A DNA stretch of 36,042 nt, taken from positions 1 through 36,042 of the forward strand of contig CAIQWB010000080.1 of NCBI GenBank assembly GCA_903875465.1, written 5' to 3'. A program made the translations under genes and the position numbers. Source of the DNA: an uncultured Verrucomicrobia subdivision 3 bacterium (lineage in GTDB: Bacteria > Verrucomicrobiota > Verrucomicrobiia > Limisphaerales > UBA11358). The number at the start of each line of letters is the position of its first letter. Within the stretch, counting starts at the first letter, position 1. Shown piece after piece: positions 1 to 8,765 of the stretch. The notes below the pieces were generated by a model. The model had not been told where the DNA came from. It was given only the letters and a program-made list of their open reading frames with translations, and did not search any database.

Positions 1-50
1 GGATTCGGTTGGTTTGATGGTTGGTTGGAATAGTTTCAAGTTCGCACTGA

Positions 51-88
51 ACGGCACCCGCACAAGCGGGTGCCGTTTGTGCTTTTGG
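51..88 (+). terminator. Hairpin terminator of an upstream gene
   Basis: A perfect 11-bp stem (51-61 pairing with 66-76) closes on a four-base ACAA loop and is followed by a T-rich stretch that includes TTTT. It probably ends a plus-strand gene lying before the window. No open gene belonging to it is visible here. Confidence 0.7.
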
Positions 89-112
89 CCGAATGGGCGC
101 TCATTCCGTCTA

Positions 113-279
113 AACCCGAACTCCGAAATTAAAACGGCCGGTCTGCATCAATCTTTTGGGCATAAACGCTTTGGAAAAAACTCACCAGACCACTGCGGGT
201 ATGCCGGCGATTTTTCCAAAGTGTTTCTGCTCCAACATCTTGTACGCATCCCAGCCATTTTACTTTCGGAGTTCGGGCT
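113..279. repeat. MITE-like element, copy A (internally deleted)
   Basis: The left end reads AACCCGAACTCCGAAATT and the right end carries its near-perfect inverted complement (CTTTCGGAGTTCGGGCT). A second inverted pair lies inside: AAACGCTTTGGAAAA near 165-180 and TTTTCCAAAGTGTTT near 213-227. Compared with the 229-bp copies at 15736 and 32689 this one lacks about 62 bp, namely the segment between the inner GGAAAA and CTCACCAG. Flanks read CTAA on both sides, but the exact element boundary, and so the target duplication, is ambiguous. It encodes nothing recognisable. Confidence 0.85.
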
Positions 280-488
280 AAACCCTGAAGCAGGCCAAAA
301 ACCAGCGTTTCGGCGACATGCTTCCGGTTTGCGGTTCCTGCCCCAGTTGAACGCCGGAGAGGCAGGGGGGAGGCGAGCACTCCAAAAATGGCACCGGCGG
401 TAATGGTTTCTCCCACCCGGTGGCTGGATTTTTGGCCGGGTGCTCATTTTACATTCGACACCCGGCATTTGGCCGCCAAGATGGGCCA
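280..488. other. Intergenic stretch before the CDF gene
   Basis: This GC-rich stretch lies between MITE copy A and the GTG chosen for the transporter. The transporter frame stays open back to a GTG at 420, but the residues from 420 to 488 do not resemble the family. I see no convincing gene, promoter box or strong Shine-Dalgarno. Confidence 0.4.
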
Positions 489-1403
489 GTGACCATTAAC
501 CGGCTGCAACGCGGTCTGCGGGCCACCTTTTTAGGGATGGCGGTTAATATCACGTTTGCGGTGGTAAAACTCTTCGCGGGCGTGGTGGGGCATTCCCATG
601 CCTTGATCGCGGACGCGGTGGAATCGTTTGCTGATATTTTTAGTTCGTTGATTGTCTGGCGCGGACTGGTGGTGGCGGCCGCCCCCCCGGATGAGGATCA
701 CCCTTACGGCCATGGTAAAGCTGAACCCATTGCCGCAGCCATTGTTTCGGCCATGCTTTTGGGCGCGGCCCTTTGGATTGCCATCCAAGCTTTTATGGAA
801 CTGCGCGGACCGCATCTGGCACCGGCGCCATTCACCCTCCTCGTGCTGCTCGTGGTCATTACCGTTAAGGAGCTGTTGTACCGTTTTGTGGCACGGGAGG
901 GCTCGGCAGTGAATAGTTCCACCATGAAGGCGGATGCCTGGCATCATCGCAGCGACGCGATTACCTCGGTGGCGGCTGGCATTGGCATCAGCGTGGCCTT
1001 GCTGGGCGGACCCGGTTTTGAGGCCGCCGATGATGTGGCGGCGATTGCCGCCGCAGCCGTGATTGCCTGGAATGGCTGGAATCTCCTGCGCCCGGCCTTA
1101 AATGAACTCATGGACACGGCCCCCAGCCGCGAAATTATTGACCAAATCCGCCTGATTGCCCGGCAGACCGAGGGAGTGGACGATGTGGAAAAGTGCATTG
1201 TCCGGAAGGTGGGCTACCAATATTTCGTGGATATGCATGTGGAAGTGGATCCCCTGATGACAGTCCAACATTCGCATGAGATTGCCCACGCGGTGAAAAA
1301 TCGGATTCGGGGCGAACTGCCCGCAGTTTGTGATGTACTGATCCATATCGAGCCGAGTCCGCTGGCCACGGGTGAGACACCGGCTACTTTCCCGGAAGAC
1401 TGA
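489..1403 (+). CDS. Cation diffusion facilitator (CDF) family transporter
   Basis: The 304-residue protein is an inner-membrane divalent metal/proton antiporter of the FieF/ZitB class. Six hydrophobic segments precede a cytoplasmic ferredoxin-like C-terminal domain that contains VDMHVEVDP, the usual dimer and metal-sensing part. The family signature ADAxxSxxD lies in TM2, giving E45 and D49; TM5 supplies H152 and D156 (HHRSD). With the GTG at 489 as start these positions match FieF D45/D49/H153/D157 to within one residue, which is why I prefer it to the GTG at 420. The first TM2 ligand is Glu instead of Asp. The HxxxD in TM5 suggests zinc or a similar ion, but the substrate is inferred. The gene stands alone, and no terminator is evident after it. 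Confidence 0.93.
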   Translation: MTINRLQRGLRATFLGMAVNITFAVVKLFAGVVGHSHALIADAVESFADIFSSLIVWRGLVVAAAPPDEDHPYGHGKAEPIAAAIVSAMLLGAALWIAIQAFMELRGPHLAPAPFTLLVLLVVITVKELLYRFVAREGSAVNSSTMKADAWHHRSDAITSVAAGIGISVALLGGPGFEAADDVAAIAAAAVIAWNGWNLLRPALNELMDTAPSREIIDQIRLIARQTEGVDDVEKCIVRKVGYQYFVDMHVEVDPLMTVQHSHEIAHAVKNRIRGELPAVCDVLIHIEPSPLATGETPATFPED

Positions 1404-1640
1404 TTTAGTAGCATTAGCGAAGTGGAAGCGCGGAACTGACAACTGCGGCCGGTTCAAACTGCCTCGGCGCAGTGCGTTTAGGTTGCTCAAGCCATCCGGC
1501 CAACCAGGCAAAAGTAATTGTGTCCTTTCCCTAAAAATCTCCGTCTATCTGAGGGAGGCTGTGCAAGATTTACCCGTCTGCCCCGTATGATCCATGGCAA
1601 CCGCCGATCGCGGCCGGGCTTTTGGCCCGCAACCTTAATC

Positions 1641-2387
1641 ATGGAAATGCGCATGCAAACATCAAACAAAACTCAAATATCTGGCCGGGGATTCACGCTC
1701 ATTGAACTGCTCGTGGTCGTGGCCATTATTGCCATCTTGGCCGCGATGCTGCTGCCCGCTTTGAGCAAGGCCAAGCAAAGCGGTTATCGAGCCGCCGACC
1801 TTAATAATTTAAAACAATTGGGGGTGACTCTCAACTTGGTCTCGTCCGACAATGATGATCACCTGCCATGGGCCAACTGGCTTTCCGGAGAGGAAGCCAA
1901 TCCCGCCCCCGAAGGCTGGCTGTACACCCGGAACTTGCAGGCTAGTGGTCAGGCCCAATTTCCGCAGAAAACGGGCAGTTTCTGGTCCGTGCTCAACAAT
2001 CCGAAACTGTTTTTGTGCCCCAGCGACGATACCAATGCCCCCTTGTTCAAGTTGCGGCCCCAACAGCTTTCCAGTTATGTCATCAATGGCGCCATTTGTG
2101 AATATGGCCAGTCGGTCGATCATCAGCCCAAGCTGGCACAAATGAACCCGGCAGGCGTGGCCTTCTGGGAATGTAACAACACCACCGTGCAGGATAACGA
2201 GGAAAACTTCAACGATGGATCGAGCAGTCCGGATGAAAACACCAGCGGTCGGCATGGCAAAGTGGCCGTCCTCGGGGCCTTTGATGGTTCGGCCCAGTTG
2301 ATGCAACTCACTGTTTGGTCGGATAAATGGCATTCGGCCAACGCCAATGAATTGTGGTGCTATCCCGGCAGCGCCAACGGTCGTTGA
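1641..2387 (+). CDS. Pseudopilin-type protein (prepilin N-terminal cleavage/methylation domain)
   Basis: The 248-residue protein begins with a short polar leader ending in Gly, then [20 protein letters not shown], a textbook class III signal cleaved by prepilin peptidase between Gly and Phe with Glu at mature position 5. The remainder is a globular, Asn/Asp-rich periplasmic domain ([27 protein letters not shown]) of the type expanded in Verrucomicrobia and Planctomycetes and annotated as type II secretion G-like. The frame is open upstream to 1518, but the leader is normal in length only from 1641; ATGs at 1647 and 1653 are equally possible. It ends 3 nt before the next pseudopilin gene. The exact role is unknown. 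Assembly into a secretion pseudopilus is inferred from the family. Confidence 0.85.
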   Translation: MEMRMQTSNKTQISGRGFTLIELLVVVAIIAILAAMLLPALSKAKQSGYRAADLNNLKQLGVTLNLVSSDNDDHLPWANWLSGEEANPAPEGWLYTRNLQASGQAQFPQKTGSFWSVLNNPKLFLCPSDDTNAPLFKLRPQQLSSYVINGAICEYGQSVDHQPKLAQMNPAGVAFWECNNTTVQDNEENFNDGSSSPDENTSGRHGKVAVLGAFDGSAQLMQLTVWSDKWHSANANELWCYPGSANGR

Positions 2388-2390
2388 TTT

Positions 2391-3104
2391 ATGAAATCTC
2401 CTGCATTTTCGAGGTCCAGCCGGGCATTCACACTCATCGAATTACTGGTGGTCATTGCCATCATCGCCATTCTCGCGGCGATGCTGCTGCCGGCTTTGAG
2501 CGCGGCCAAGCAGCGCGCCTGGACGATCAGTTGCAATTCCAACCTGCACCAAATTGGCCTGGGCATGCGCATGTTTGCGGATGATAACAATGAACGTTAT
2601 CCCGAGTCAGGTGGTTACATTAAGTGGAATCAAGTGGACCCCCTGCCGGGAGGCTCCGGGCTCACGAGTTGGATGCAGCAGCTGATCAGTTATACCGTCA
2701 CGACCAATGTTTATCGGTGTCCGGGCAACGTGCAGTTGCCAGTGCTGGAGCAGGGGCCATTCAATTATTTTAACGGATGCAACGCGGCATATGGCGAGAC
2801 GCACAATAATACCGCCGTGAAAGCCACCAAAATCATGTTTTCCTCGGCCTTTGTGCTGGGCGGGGATACGGCAGGGATTTCCGGCGGGGCGCTGAATTTT
2901 TATGCCGATGATGCGGACAAGGATGATTACACCCAGAATTGCGTGGGGGGCGCGGCGGATCCCGGCATCACCGAACTCTGGCAAATTCACACCAAAGGTC
3001 AGAATGTGATGTTTGCGGATGGCCATTCCAAATGGTACAAGACCTATAACGCAGCGGAAATGACGTTCGCTTATACGACAATGACGAATTGGATCAATTA
3101 TTGA
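2391..3104 (+). CDS. Second pseudopilin-type protein
   Basis: The 237-residue protein has a leader of 12 residues, then [20 protein letters not shown]. The residue before the predicted cut is Ala (SRAFTLIE) rather than the usual Gly, a substitution some prepilin peptidases tolerate. The globular part contains [23 protein letters not shown] and near the end [18 protein letters not shown], the His-x9-Asp-Gly region characteristic of this family in Verrucomicrobia, Lentisphaerae and Planctomycetes. It follows the first pseudopilin by 3 nt, so the two are very likely co-transcribed, and an exported glycosidase lies about 120 nt downstream. Function beyond a likely envelope or pseudopilus role is unknown. 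Confidence 0.87.
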   Translation: MKSPAFSRSSRAFTLIELLVVIAIIAILAAMLLPALSAAKQRAWTISCNSNLHQIGLGMRMFADDNNERYPESGGYIKWNQVDPLPGGSGLTSWMQQLISYTVTTNVYRCPGNVQLPVLEQGPFNYFNGCNAAYGETHNNTAVKATKIMFSSAFVLGGDTAGISGGALNFYADDADKDDYTQNCVGGAADPGITELWQIHTKGQNVMFADGHSKWYKTYNAAEMTFAYTTMTNWINY

Positions 3105-3224
3105 TTTAATATTGCCGTCGGTTGGTTGGTGGCATCCGCACGGATTTGGTTTTTGGCCCAAGGTGCAGTGGTGCTGGACATTGGCCGTGGGTACGGCAGG
3201 ATAAGCCGAGTCTCCGAGCATTCC

Positions 3225-5693
3225 ATGATTCAATACGCGATCTCACGGTTCATTCTGGCACTGGCTATCCTATGGGGGGCGCCATTGCGGGCAGTTGAAG
3301 CAACCATTCAAGTTCATTTTGGCCAAATCGTGCATCCGGTTTCCCCTTATCTCACCGGGGCTTGCCTGGAGGATGTGAATCATGAGGTCTATGGCGGGAT
3401 CGACAGCCAGATGATTTTCGGGGAGAGTTTTCAAGAACCGTCCCCGCCAGTGCCGCTCCGGAATTTTTCGGTTTTTGGCGGCAATTGGACCCCGGCGGGA
3501 CCCGAGGTGCAGGTCACCGGGGGGGACGGTCCCAAGCTGATTCGTGATGGGCCGGTGCTGATTGATGGCGCGGCCAGTGTGGAGGTTTGCTTTGCTGATC
3601 CAGGGGCGGGCAATGCGGGTTTGATGGTCAAGGTGAGCCAGGCCGGGCCGGGCCGGGACGAGTTTAACGGGTACGAAGTGGCGCTCGAACCCTCCGGCCA
3701 TTTGGTGCTGGGCAGGCACCGGCAGAATTGGGAGCCCTTGCGCCGGGTGGATTGCGCAGTGCCGGCAAACCAATGGATACATCTCTCAGTGCAATGCCGG
3801 TCGAATTCGCTGGTGGTGCAGGTGAACGATCAGCGACTTCTCACTTATCTGGACGAGGAGCATCCTTTGGCTCCGGGCACCATTGGCTTGCGGGCCTGGC
3901 AACGTGGTGCCCGTTTCCGCAACTTATGGGTGGAGGAGGCGGGGAAAATTCGTCGTTTGACCTTTGACCCGGTAGCCGAGCAGGGTGGGGTGAGTGGCCA
4001 ATGGCGGGCGGTGCATCGCGGTGGGGCGACCGGTGGCTATGCCCTCGACACGCAACATCCATGGGTGGGAAACCAGAGCCAGCGCATTACTTTTTTGAGT
4101 GGCACAGGCAGCCTCGGCATTGAGAATCAGGGGTTGAACCGGCGTGGGCTTGGTTTGCAGGCAGGCAAACCTTATGAGGGTTGGGTTTGGGTGCGCAGTG
4201 AAAATGCTGTTGAATTATCCGTGGCCCTTACCAGCCGGGACGGGGCCAGGACCTACGCGGAAATGCCTTTGGCGGTGCGTGGCCCTGGCTGGCAGCGGCT
4301 GAATTTCCAATTAACGCCAACCGACACCGATCCCGCTGCCCGATTTGAGATGGCATTGCGCCAGCCCGGATCGGTCGACTTGGGTTATGCCTTGCTCCAA
4401 CCGGGCGACTGGGGCCGTTTCCACGGCCTGCCAGTTCGGCGCGATGTCGGTGAGGGTTTGGTGAACCAGGGGATTACCGTTTTGCGCTATGGTGGTTGCA
4501 TGGCCAATGCCGGGGGTTATCGCTGGAAAAACATGCTGGGACCGCGCGATCGGCGGTCGCCCTATGCCGGTTGGTGGTATCCCCAATCGTCCAATGGCTG
4601 GGGCATAATGGATTTTTTGAACTTTTGCGAAGCCGCTGGCTTTCTGGCCATACCCGATGTCAATATGAGTGAGACACCGGCAGACCTCGCTGACTTGGTG
4701 GCCTATGCCAATGGCCCGGCGGATAGCGAATGGGGTCGACGCCGGGTGGCCAATGGGCATCCGGCGCCGTACCATTTGGGCTGGCTCGAACTGGGCAACG
4801 AAGAGAAACTCAACGAGGCTTACTGGCAAAAATTCCAGCCACTGGCCGAGACGATCTGGGCCAAAGATCCCGCGATCATCCTGGTGGTCGGTGATTTTGC
4901 GTATCACCAGCCCTTTCAAAATCCGTTTGCTCTTGCCGGGGCCGATGGGGGCATCACCAGCCTGGCGGTGCAGCAGAAGATCCTGCGCCTGGCAAAGGCG
5001 CATCACCGCGAGGTTTGGTTTGATATTCATGTGAACACCGACGGACCCCGGCCAGAATGGGGCGGAGCTATTTCCTACATCAACGCGCTGGACCGTCTGG
5101 CCGAGGGAGCCCGGCATCGAGTGGTGATATTTGAATTAAATGCGGGGAACCATACCCAAAGCCGGGCCCTGGCCAACGCCCTGGCGATCAATGCGCTGGA
5201 ACGCGATGGCCGGGTGCCGGTCGTAACCTCGGCCAATGCGCTGCAACCCGATGGGCAGAACGACAATGGGTGGGATCAGGGGTTGCAGTTCCTCAATTCG
5301 GCTCAGACTTGGTTGCAGCCGCCGGGATATATCACTCAAATGATCGCCCGCCATTTTCAGCCGCTTCTCGTAAAAACCGAACTAAAGCCGGCGAAAGACG
5401 CTTTGGATGTCACAGCCAAGCGCAGTGCGGATGGTCATCAGTTGGTGTTGCAAGTGGTTAATGAGGGCGATCAGCCCAAAAGTGCGGTGCTGAGTTTGGA
5501 TGGTTTTACCCCGCGTCACTCCATCGCGAGAGTGGAGGAACTGGCGGCCGAGCTCGGGGCGGTTAATACGGCGGATGCGCCGGAACGCGTTCATCCGCAG
5601 ATTTTCAACTGGGCGCATTCGGCAAAGGCCGCCCCGGGCCCGATGCGCTACCAGTTTCTGCCCCACTCTTTTACGGTGCTGGAGTTTGAATAA
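3225..5693 (+). CDS. Exported GH51-like alpha-L-arabinofuranosidase with inserted LamG-like domain
   Basis: The 822-residue protein starts with a Sec signal (ISRFILALAILWGAPLRAVEA). The N-terminal module resembles family 51 arabinofuranosidases (VSPYLTGACLEDVNHEVYGGIDSQM). It is followed by a concanavalin/laminin-G-like segment (about 115-240: FNGYEVALEPSGHLVLGRH, WIHLSVQCRSNSLVVQVND), then a carbohydrate-binding-like beta sandwich, then the TIM barrel. Barrel signatures include VLRYGGCMANAGGYRWKNMLGP, ANGHPAPYHLGWLELGNEE with E526 as likely acid/base, and VVIFELNAGNH with E637 as likely nucleophile. The expected reaction is release of arabinofuranose from plant-type polysaccharides outside the cytoplasm. 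The ATG at 3225 is chosen because it places the signal peptide at the N-terminus; the upstream in-frame ATG adds 33 unrelated residues. Substrate specificity is inferred. Confidence 0.8.
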   Translation: MIQYAISRFILALAILWGAPLRAVEATIQVHFGQIVHPVSPYLTGACLEDVNHEVYGGIDSQMIFGESFQEPSPPVPLRNFSVFGGNWTPAGPEVQVTGGDGPKLIRDGPVLIDGAASVEVCFADPGAGNAGLMVKVSQAGPGRDEFNGYEVALEPSGHLVLGRHRQNWEPLRRVDCAVPANQWIHLSVQCRSNSLVVQVNDQRLLTYLDEEHPLAPGTIGLRAWQRGARFRNLWVEEAGKIRRLTFDPVAEQGGVSGQWRAVHRGGATGGYALDTQHPWVGNQSQRITFLSGTGSLGIENQGLNRRGLGLQAGKPYEGWVWVRSENAVELSVALTSRDGARTYAEMPLAVRGPGWQRLNFQLTPTDTDPAARFEMALRQPGSVDLGYALLQPGDWGRFHGLPVRRDVGEGLVNQGITVLRYGGCMANAGGYRWKNMLGPRDRRSPYAGWWYPQSSNGWGIMDFLNFCEAAGFLAIPDVNMSETPADLADLVAYANGPADSEWGRRRVANGHPAPYHLGWLELGNEEKLNEAYWQKFQPLAETIWAKDPAIILVVGDFAYHQPFQNPFALAGADGGITSLAVQQKILRLAKAHHREVWFDIHVNTDGPRPEWGGAISYINALDRLAEGARHRVVIFELNAGNHTQSRALANALAINALERDGRVPVVTSANALQPDGQNDNGWDQGLQFLNSAQTWLQPPGYITQMIARHFQPLLVKTELKPAKDALDVTAKRSADGHQLVLQVVNEGDQPKSAVLSLDGFTPRHSIARVEELAAELGAVNTADAPERVHPQIFNWAHSAKAAPGPMRYQFLPHSFTVLEFE

Positions 5694-5731
5694 AACCAGG
5701 TGGATTACCGTTACCGGTAACCAAACCAAGT

Positions 5732-6832
5732 TTAAGCCGTGGCGCAGGATTGCTCCCCGCAACCACAGCCGGCCCCCGCTTCAACCTGGTCGCTGAAGTC
5801 ATGGCTGTCCCAACTGGGATCGAGGCCCAAGTCCTTGAGCATTTGCAGGTCTTTTTCCACGGGCTGATTCAGCGTGGTCAGGTAGTTGCCCACCATGAGG
5901 GCACTGGCGCCGGCCATAAACACCATGCTTTGGGACTCGCGCAGGTTGATGGTGCGTCCCCCGGCAATCATGATTTCCTGGCGGGGCAGGATCAGCCGGA
6001 AGCAGGCGATAGTCTTGAGAATTTCCATGACGGGCAGGGGCTCATTCTTTTCAAACGGCGTGCCTTTAATGGGATTGAGGATGTTAATGGGGACCACGTT
6101 GGCCCCGATCTCGCGCAGGGAGAACGCGAGGTCGCAGCGGTCTTCCCGGGTTTCGCCCATGCCAATGATGCCGCCGGAACAAATTTTCAAGCCGGCTTTT
6201 TTCAAATAGCCGATGGTTTGCACGCGGTCCTCGTAAGTGTGGGTGGTGCAGGTGTTTGGGAAAAAGCGGCGGGAACTTTCCAGGTTGTGCCCGTAGCATT
6301 CCAAACCGGCAGCTTTCAGGCGATCCGCCACCTTTTGGCTTTTAATGATACCCAGCGAGGCATCCGGGCGGGTTTTGCCGCCGGCCTTCAGTTCGGCGAT
6401 GCGGTCGCAGACCTCATCGAGCATCGGGCCTTCGTTGAGCCCTTTCCAAGCGGCGACCAGGCCCACGGCAGTCACTTGATTTAAATTCGCTTCGTTGGCG
6501 GCGGCGGCCACGGGTTCAGGATCTACAAAACCGTATTTCGGCGACCCAGTCTGGTAATGGGAAGACTGCGCACAAAAGCTGCAATTCTCCGAGCAGGCGC
6601 CGGCCTTGGCGTTCACGATGGAGCAGAGGTGGATTTTATTGCCCTTGAAATGTTCGCGCACGCGGTTGGCCCAGGCCATCAGGTCAAAAATGTCCGCCGT
6701 GGCTTCCAGTTCAAACAGCCAGGCCGCGTCGGCACGGGTGATTTTTCCGCCGTTCAACACGCTCTGCCCAAGGGCAGCGATCCGCTCATGTGTGGTTGCG
6801 TCAACCAAGGTTGCCTTCATGGTTGACAGCAT
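5732..6832 (-). CDS. bioB: Biotin synthase
   Basis: This radical-SAM enzyme inserts sulfur into dethiobiotin to form biotin. The cluster motif CSENCSFC (C80, C84, C87) binds the [4Fe-4S] cluster, and family signatures follow: YGHNLESS, TTHTYEDRVQTI, CSGGIIGMGET, NILNPIKGTPFE and AGGRTINLRESQ, the last including the Arg that ligates the [2Fe-2S] cluster. The length of 366 residues fits the family. The tail is Cys-rich (GAGCGCGEQSC). The frame opens from a GTG at 6889 that overlaps the glmS stop by 4 nt; I use the ATG at 6832, and the ATG at 6820 is another option. No other bio genes are nearby. It is the last gene of the phosphatase-glmS-bioB run. Confidence 0.96.
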   Translation of the reverse strand: MLSTMKATLVDATTHERIAALGQSVLNGGKITRADAAWLFELEATADIFDLMAWANRVREHFKGNKIHLCSIVNAKAGACSENCSFCAQSSHYQTGSPKYGFVDPEPVAAAANEANLNQVTAVGLVAAWKGLNEGPMLDEVCDRIAELKAGGKTRPDASLGIIKSQKVADRLKAAGLECYGHNLESSRRFFPNTCTTHTYEDRVQTIGYLKKAGLKICSGGIIGMGETREDRCDLAFSLREIGANVVPINILNPIKGTPFEKNEPLPVMEILKTIACFRLILPRQEIMIAGGRTINLRESQSMVFMAGASALMVGNYLTTLNQPVEKDLQMLKDLGLDPSWDSHDFSDQVEAGAGCGCGEQSCATA

Positions 6833-6885
6833 AGGGGCTTCCCCGAATTCTGCAAGCCGCTTTCCTGCCACTTTCCCACCGAGAG

Positions 6886-8736
6886 TCACTCCACGGTCAC
6901 ACTCTTGGCCAGATTGCGCGGTTTATCCACATCGCACCCCCGGGCGAGGGCGATATAGTAGGCAAACAACTGCAAAGGAAGCGTGGCCAGAATGGGATAC
7001 AGGGCCTCCAGGGTTTTGGGGAGGTAAATCACGTCATCCGCCACCCGCTGAATGCCCGTGTCGCCGGCAGTGGCGAGGGCGATGACCGGGCCTTTACGAG
7101 CGCGGATCATCGCCAGATTCGCCAGGGTCTTCTCATACATGGCATCCTGGGGTACTAGAAACACCGTGGGGGTTTCCGGGTCAATCAAGGCGATGGGACC
7201 ATGTTTCATTTCTGCGGCAGAATAGCCTTCGGCGTGGATGTAGGAAATCTCCTTGAGCTTGAGGGCGCCTTCCAAGGCGACGGGGAAGGTGTAGCCCCGG
7301 CCCAAAAAGAAAAAGTCCTTCGCCCCGGCGTATTTTTCCGCGAGCTTTTGCACCAGCCCGGTTTGTTCGAGTATCTTTTCGAGTTGTTTGGGGAGTGCGT
7401 TCAGGGCGTGCAGTACTTCCAGGGCGCGCTTGGCGGCAAGCATGCGCAGGCGGCCCAAATGCACGGCGAGCAGGACGAGCACCGTGAGGGTGGAGACAAA
7501 CGCCTTGGTGGAAGCCACGCCGATTTCCGGGCCGGCGTGCATGTAAATGCCGCCATCGGCCTCGCGGGCAATGGTGCTGCCGACCACGTTGACGATGGCC
7601 AGCGCCCGGTGGCCGCGGCGTTTGGCTTCCCGCAGGGCCGCCAGGGTGTCGGCGGTTTCGCCGGACTGGGACAACACCAGTAGGATGGTGTTTTTTTCCA
7701 GCGGACAATTGCGGTAACAAAATTCATGAGCATACTCCACTTCCACCGGAATTTGCGCGAATTCCTCGATCAAATATTCCCCCACCAAAGCGGCGTGCCA
7801 GCTCGTCCCGCTGGCGGCAATAATGATGCGGTCCACACCGCGCAATTCCGCCGCTGTCATATTCAGGCCGCCGAATTTGGCTGTGGCGGCCGCAAAATCC
7901 AGGCGCCCGCGAAGGGCATTGAGCACGGTTTGGGGTTGCTCGTTAATTTCCTTGAGCATGAAATGCGCGTGGCGGCCCCGCTGGGCGTCCGCGGCGTCAA
8001 ACTCCAGTTGGCTGATCTGCACGCTGGCCGTTTCCGGGCCGAGGTTCTCCACTTCGAAGCCGCTGGCCGTGATCGTGGTCACATCGTAATCGTTCAGGTA
8101 CACCACTTTTTGGGTGTGGGGCACAATCGCGTTGGCGTCACTCGTCAAAAAGTTTTCGTGCTCGCCAATCCCGATGATTAAGGGTGAGCCCCGGCGGGCC
8201 CCCACCATTACCCCGGGGTGGTCGGCACTGATCACGGCGATGCCATAGGTGCCGATGACGTCGCCCACGGCAGCGCACACTGCCCGGGTGAGCGATGGGG
8301 CATCGCTGGATGGCTTTTGCCTGAGGTAATCTCCAATCAATTGCGCCAGTACTTCCGTATCAGTGTCGGATTTGAAAGTGTAACCGGCGCGGGTTAGCTT
8401 TTGCTTGAGGGCATCATAATTTTCAATTACCCCGTTGTGAACCACGGCAAGGCGGCCAGTTTCGTCGAGGTGCGGGTGCGAATTCTTATCCGCCGGCACC
8501 CCGTGCGTGGCCCAGCGGGTGTGGCCGATGCCGGTTTGGCCGGTCACCGGTTGTTCCCGCAACAATGGTGCCAGGCCTTCGTCAATTTTCCCGAGCTTTT
8601 TCCGCAGGCTGAGCGCCCCCGCATCCGTGACCGCCACCCCGGCGCTGTCGTAACCGCGATATTCCAGCCGCCGCAGCCCTTCCAAGAGTATGGGCGTGGC
8701 GTTTTTTTTACCGATGTATCCAATAATGCCGCACAT
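6886..8736 (-). CDS. glmS: Glutamine-fructose-6-phosphate aminotransferase (isomerizing)
   Basis: GlmS makes glucosamine-6-phosphate from fructose-6-phosphate and glutamine, the first step to UDP-GlcNAc for peptidoglycan and LPS. The start at 8736 gives MCGIIGYIG, so Cys2 is the N-terminal nucleophile of the glutaminase domain after Met removal. Further signatures are RRLEYRGYDSAGVAV, GHTRWATHG, two SIS domains (IIAASGTSWHA; FFLGRGYTFPVALEGALKLKEISYIHAEGY) and the C-terminal KPRNLAKSVTVE. The length of 616 residues is normal. The ORF extends 20 codons further upstream, but only this ATG exposes Cys2. No glmS-ribozyme-like structure is evident in the short 29-nt upstream gap, and the AT-rich TTAAATTTAAA there offers no Shine-Dalgarno. 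Confidence 0.98.
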   Translation of the reverse strand: MCGIIGYIGKKNATPILLEGLRRLEYRGYDSAGVAVTDAGALSLRKKLGKIDEGLAPLLREQPVTGQTGIGHTRWATHGVPADKNSHPHLDETGRLAVVHNGVIENYDALKQKLTRAGYTFKSDTDTEVLAQLIGDYLRQKPSSDAPSLTRAVCAAVGDVIGTYGIAVISADHPGVMVGARRGSPLIIGIGEHENFLTSDANAIVPHTQKVVYLNDYDVTTITASGFEVENLGPETASVQISQLEFDAADAQRGRHAHFMLKEINEQPQTVLNALRGRLDFAAATAKFGGLNMTAAELRGVDRIIIAASGTSWHAALVGEYLIEEFAQIPVEVEYAHEFCYRNCPLEKNTILLVLSQSGETADTLAALREAKRRGHRALAIVNVVGSTIAREADGGIYMHAGPEIGVASTKAFVSTLTVLVLLAVHLGRLRMLAAKRALEVLHALNALPKQLEKILEQTGLVQKLAEKYAGAKDFFFLGRGYTFPVALEGALKLKEISYIHAEGYSAAEMKHGPIALIDPETPTVFLVPQDAMYEKTLANLAMIRARKGPVIALATAGDTGIQRVADDVIYLPKTLEALYPILATLPLQLFAYYIALARGCDVDKPRNLAKSVTVE

Positions 8737-8765
8737 TTTAAATTTAATTGATCCGGTCCGATTGA

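Noticed and set aside
14-403. 129-residue plus-strand ORF over the terminator and MITE copy A
   Set aside because: It runs through the hairpin and non-coding repeat, has no family resemblance and carries repeat-derived peptide found in other frames at other copies.
5710-5721. GTTACCGGTAAC palindrome between the convergent GH51-like and bioB genes
   Set aside because: Only 12 bp with no loop or T-run; too little to call a terminator or operator.
8737-8765. Region upstream of glmS checked for a glmS ribozyme
   Set aside because: The gap to the preceding gene is only 29 nt, too small for the ribozyme, and the sequence is simple and AT-rich.
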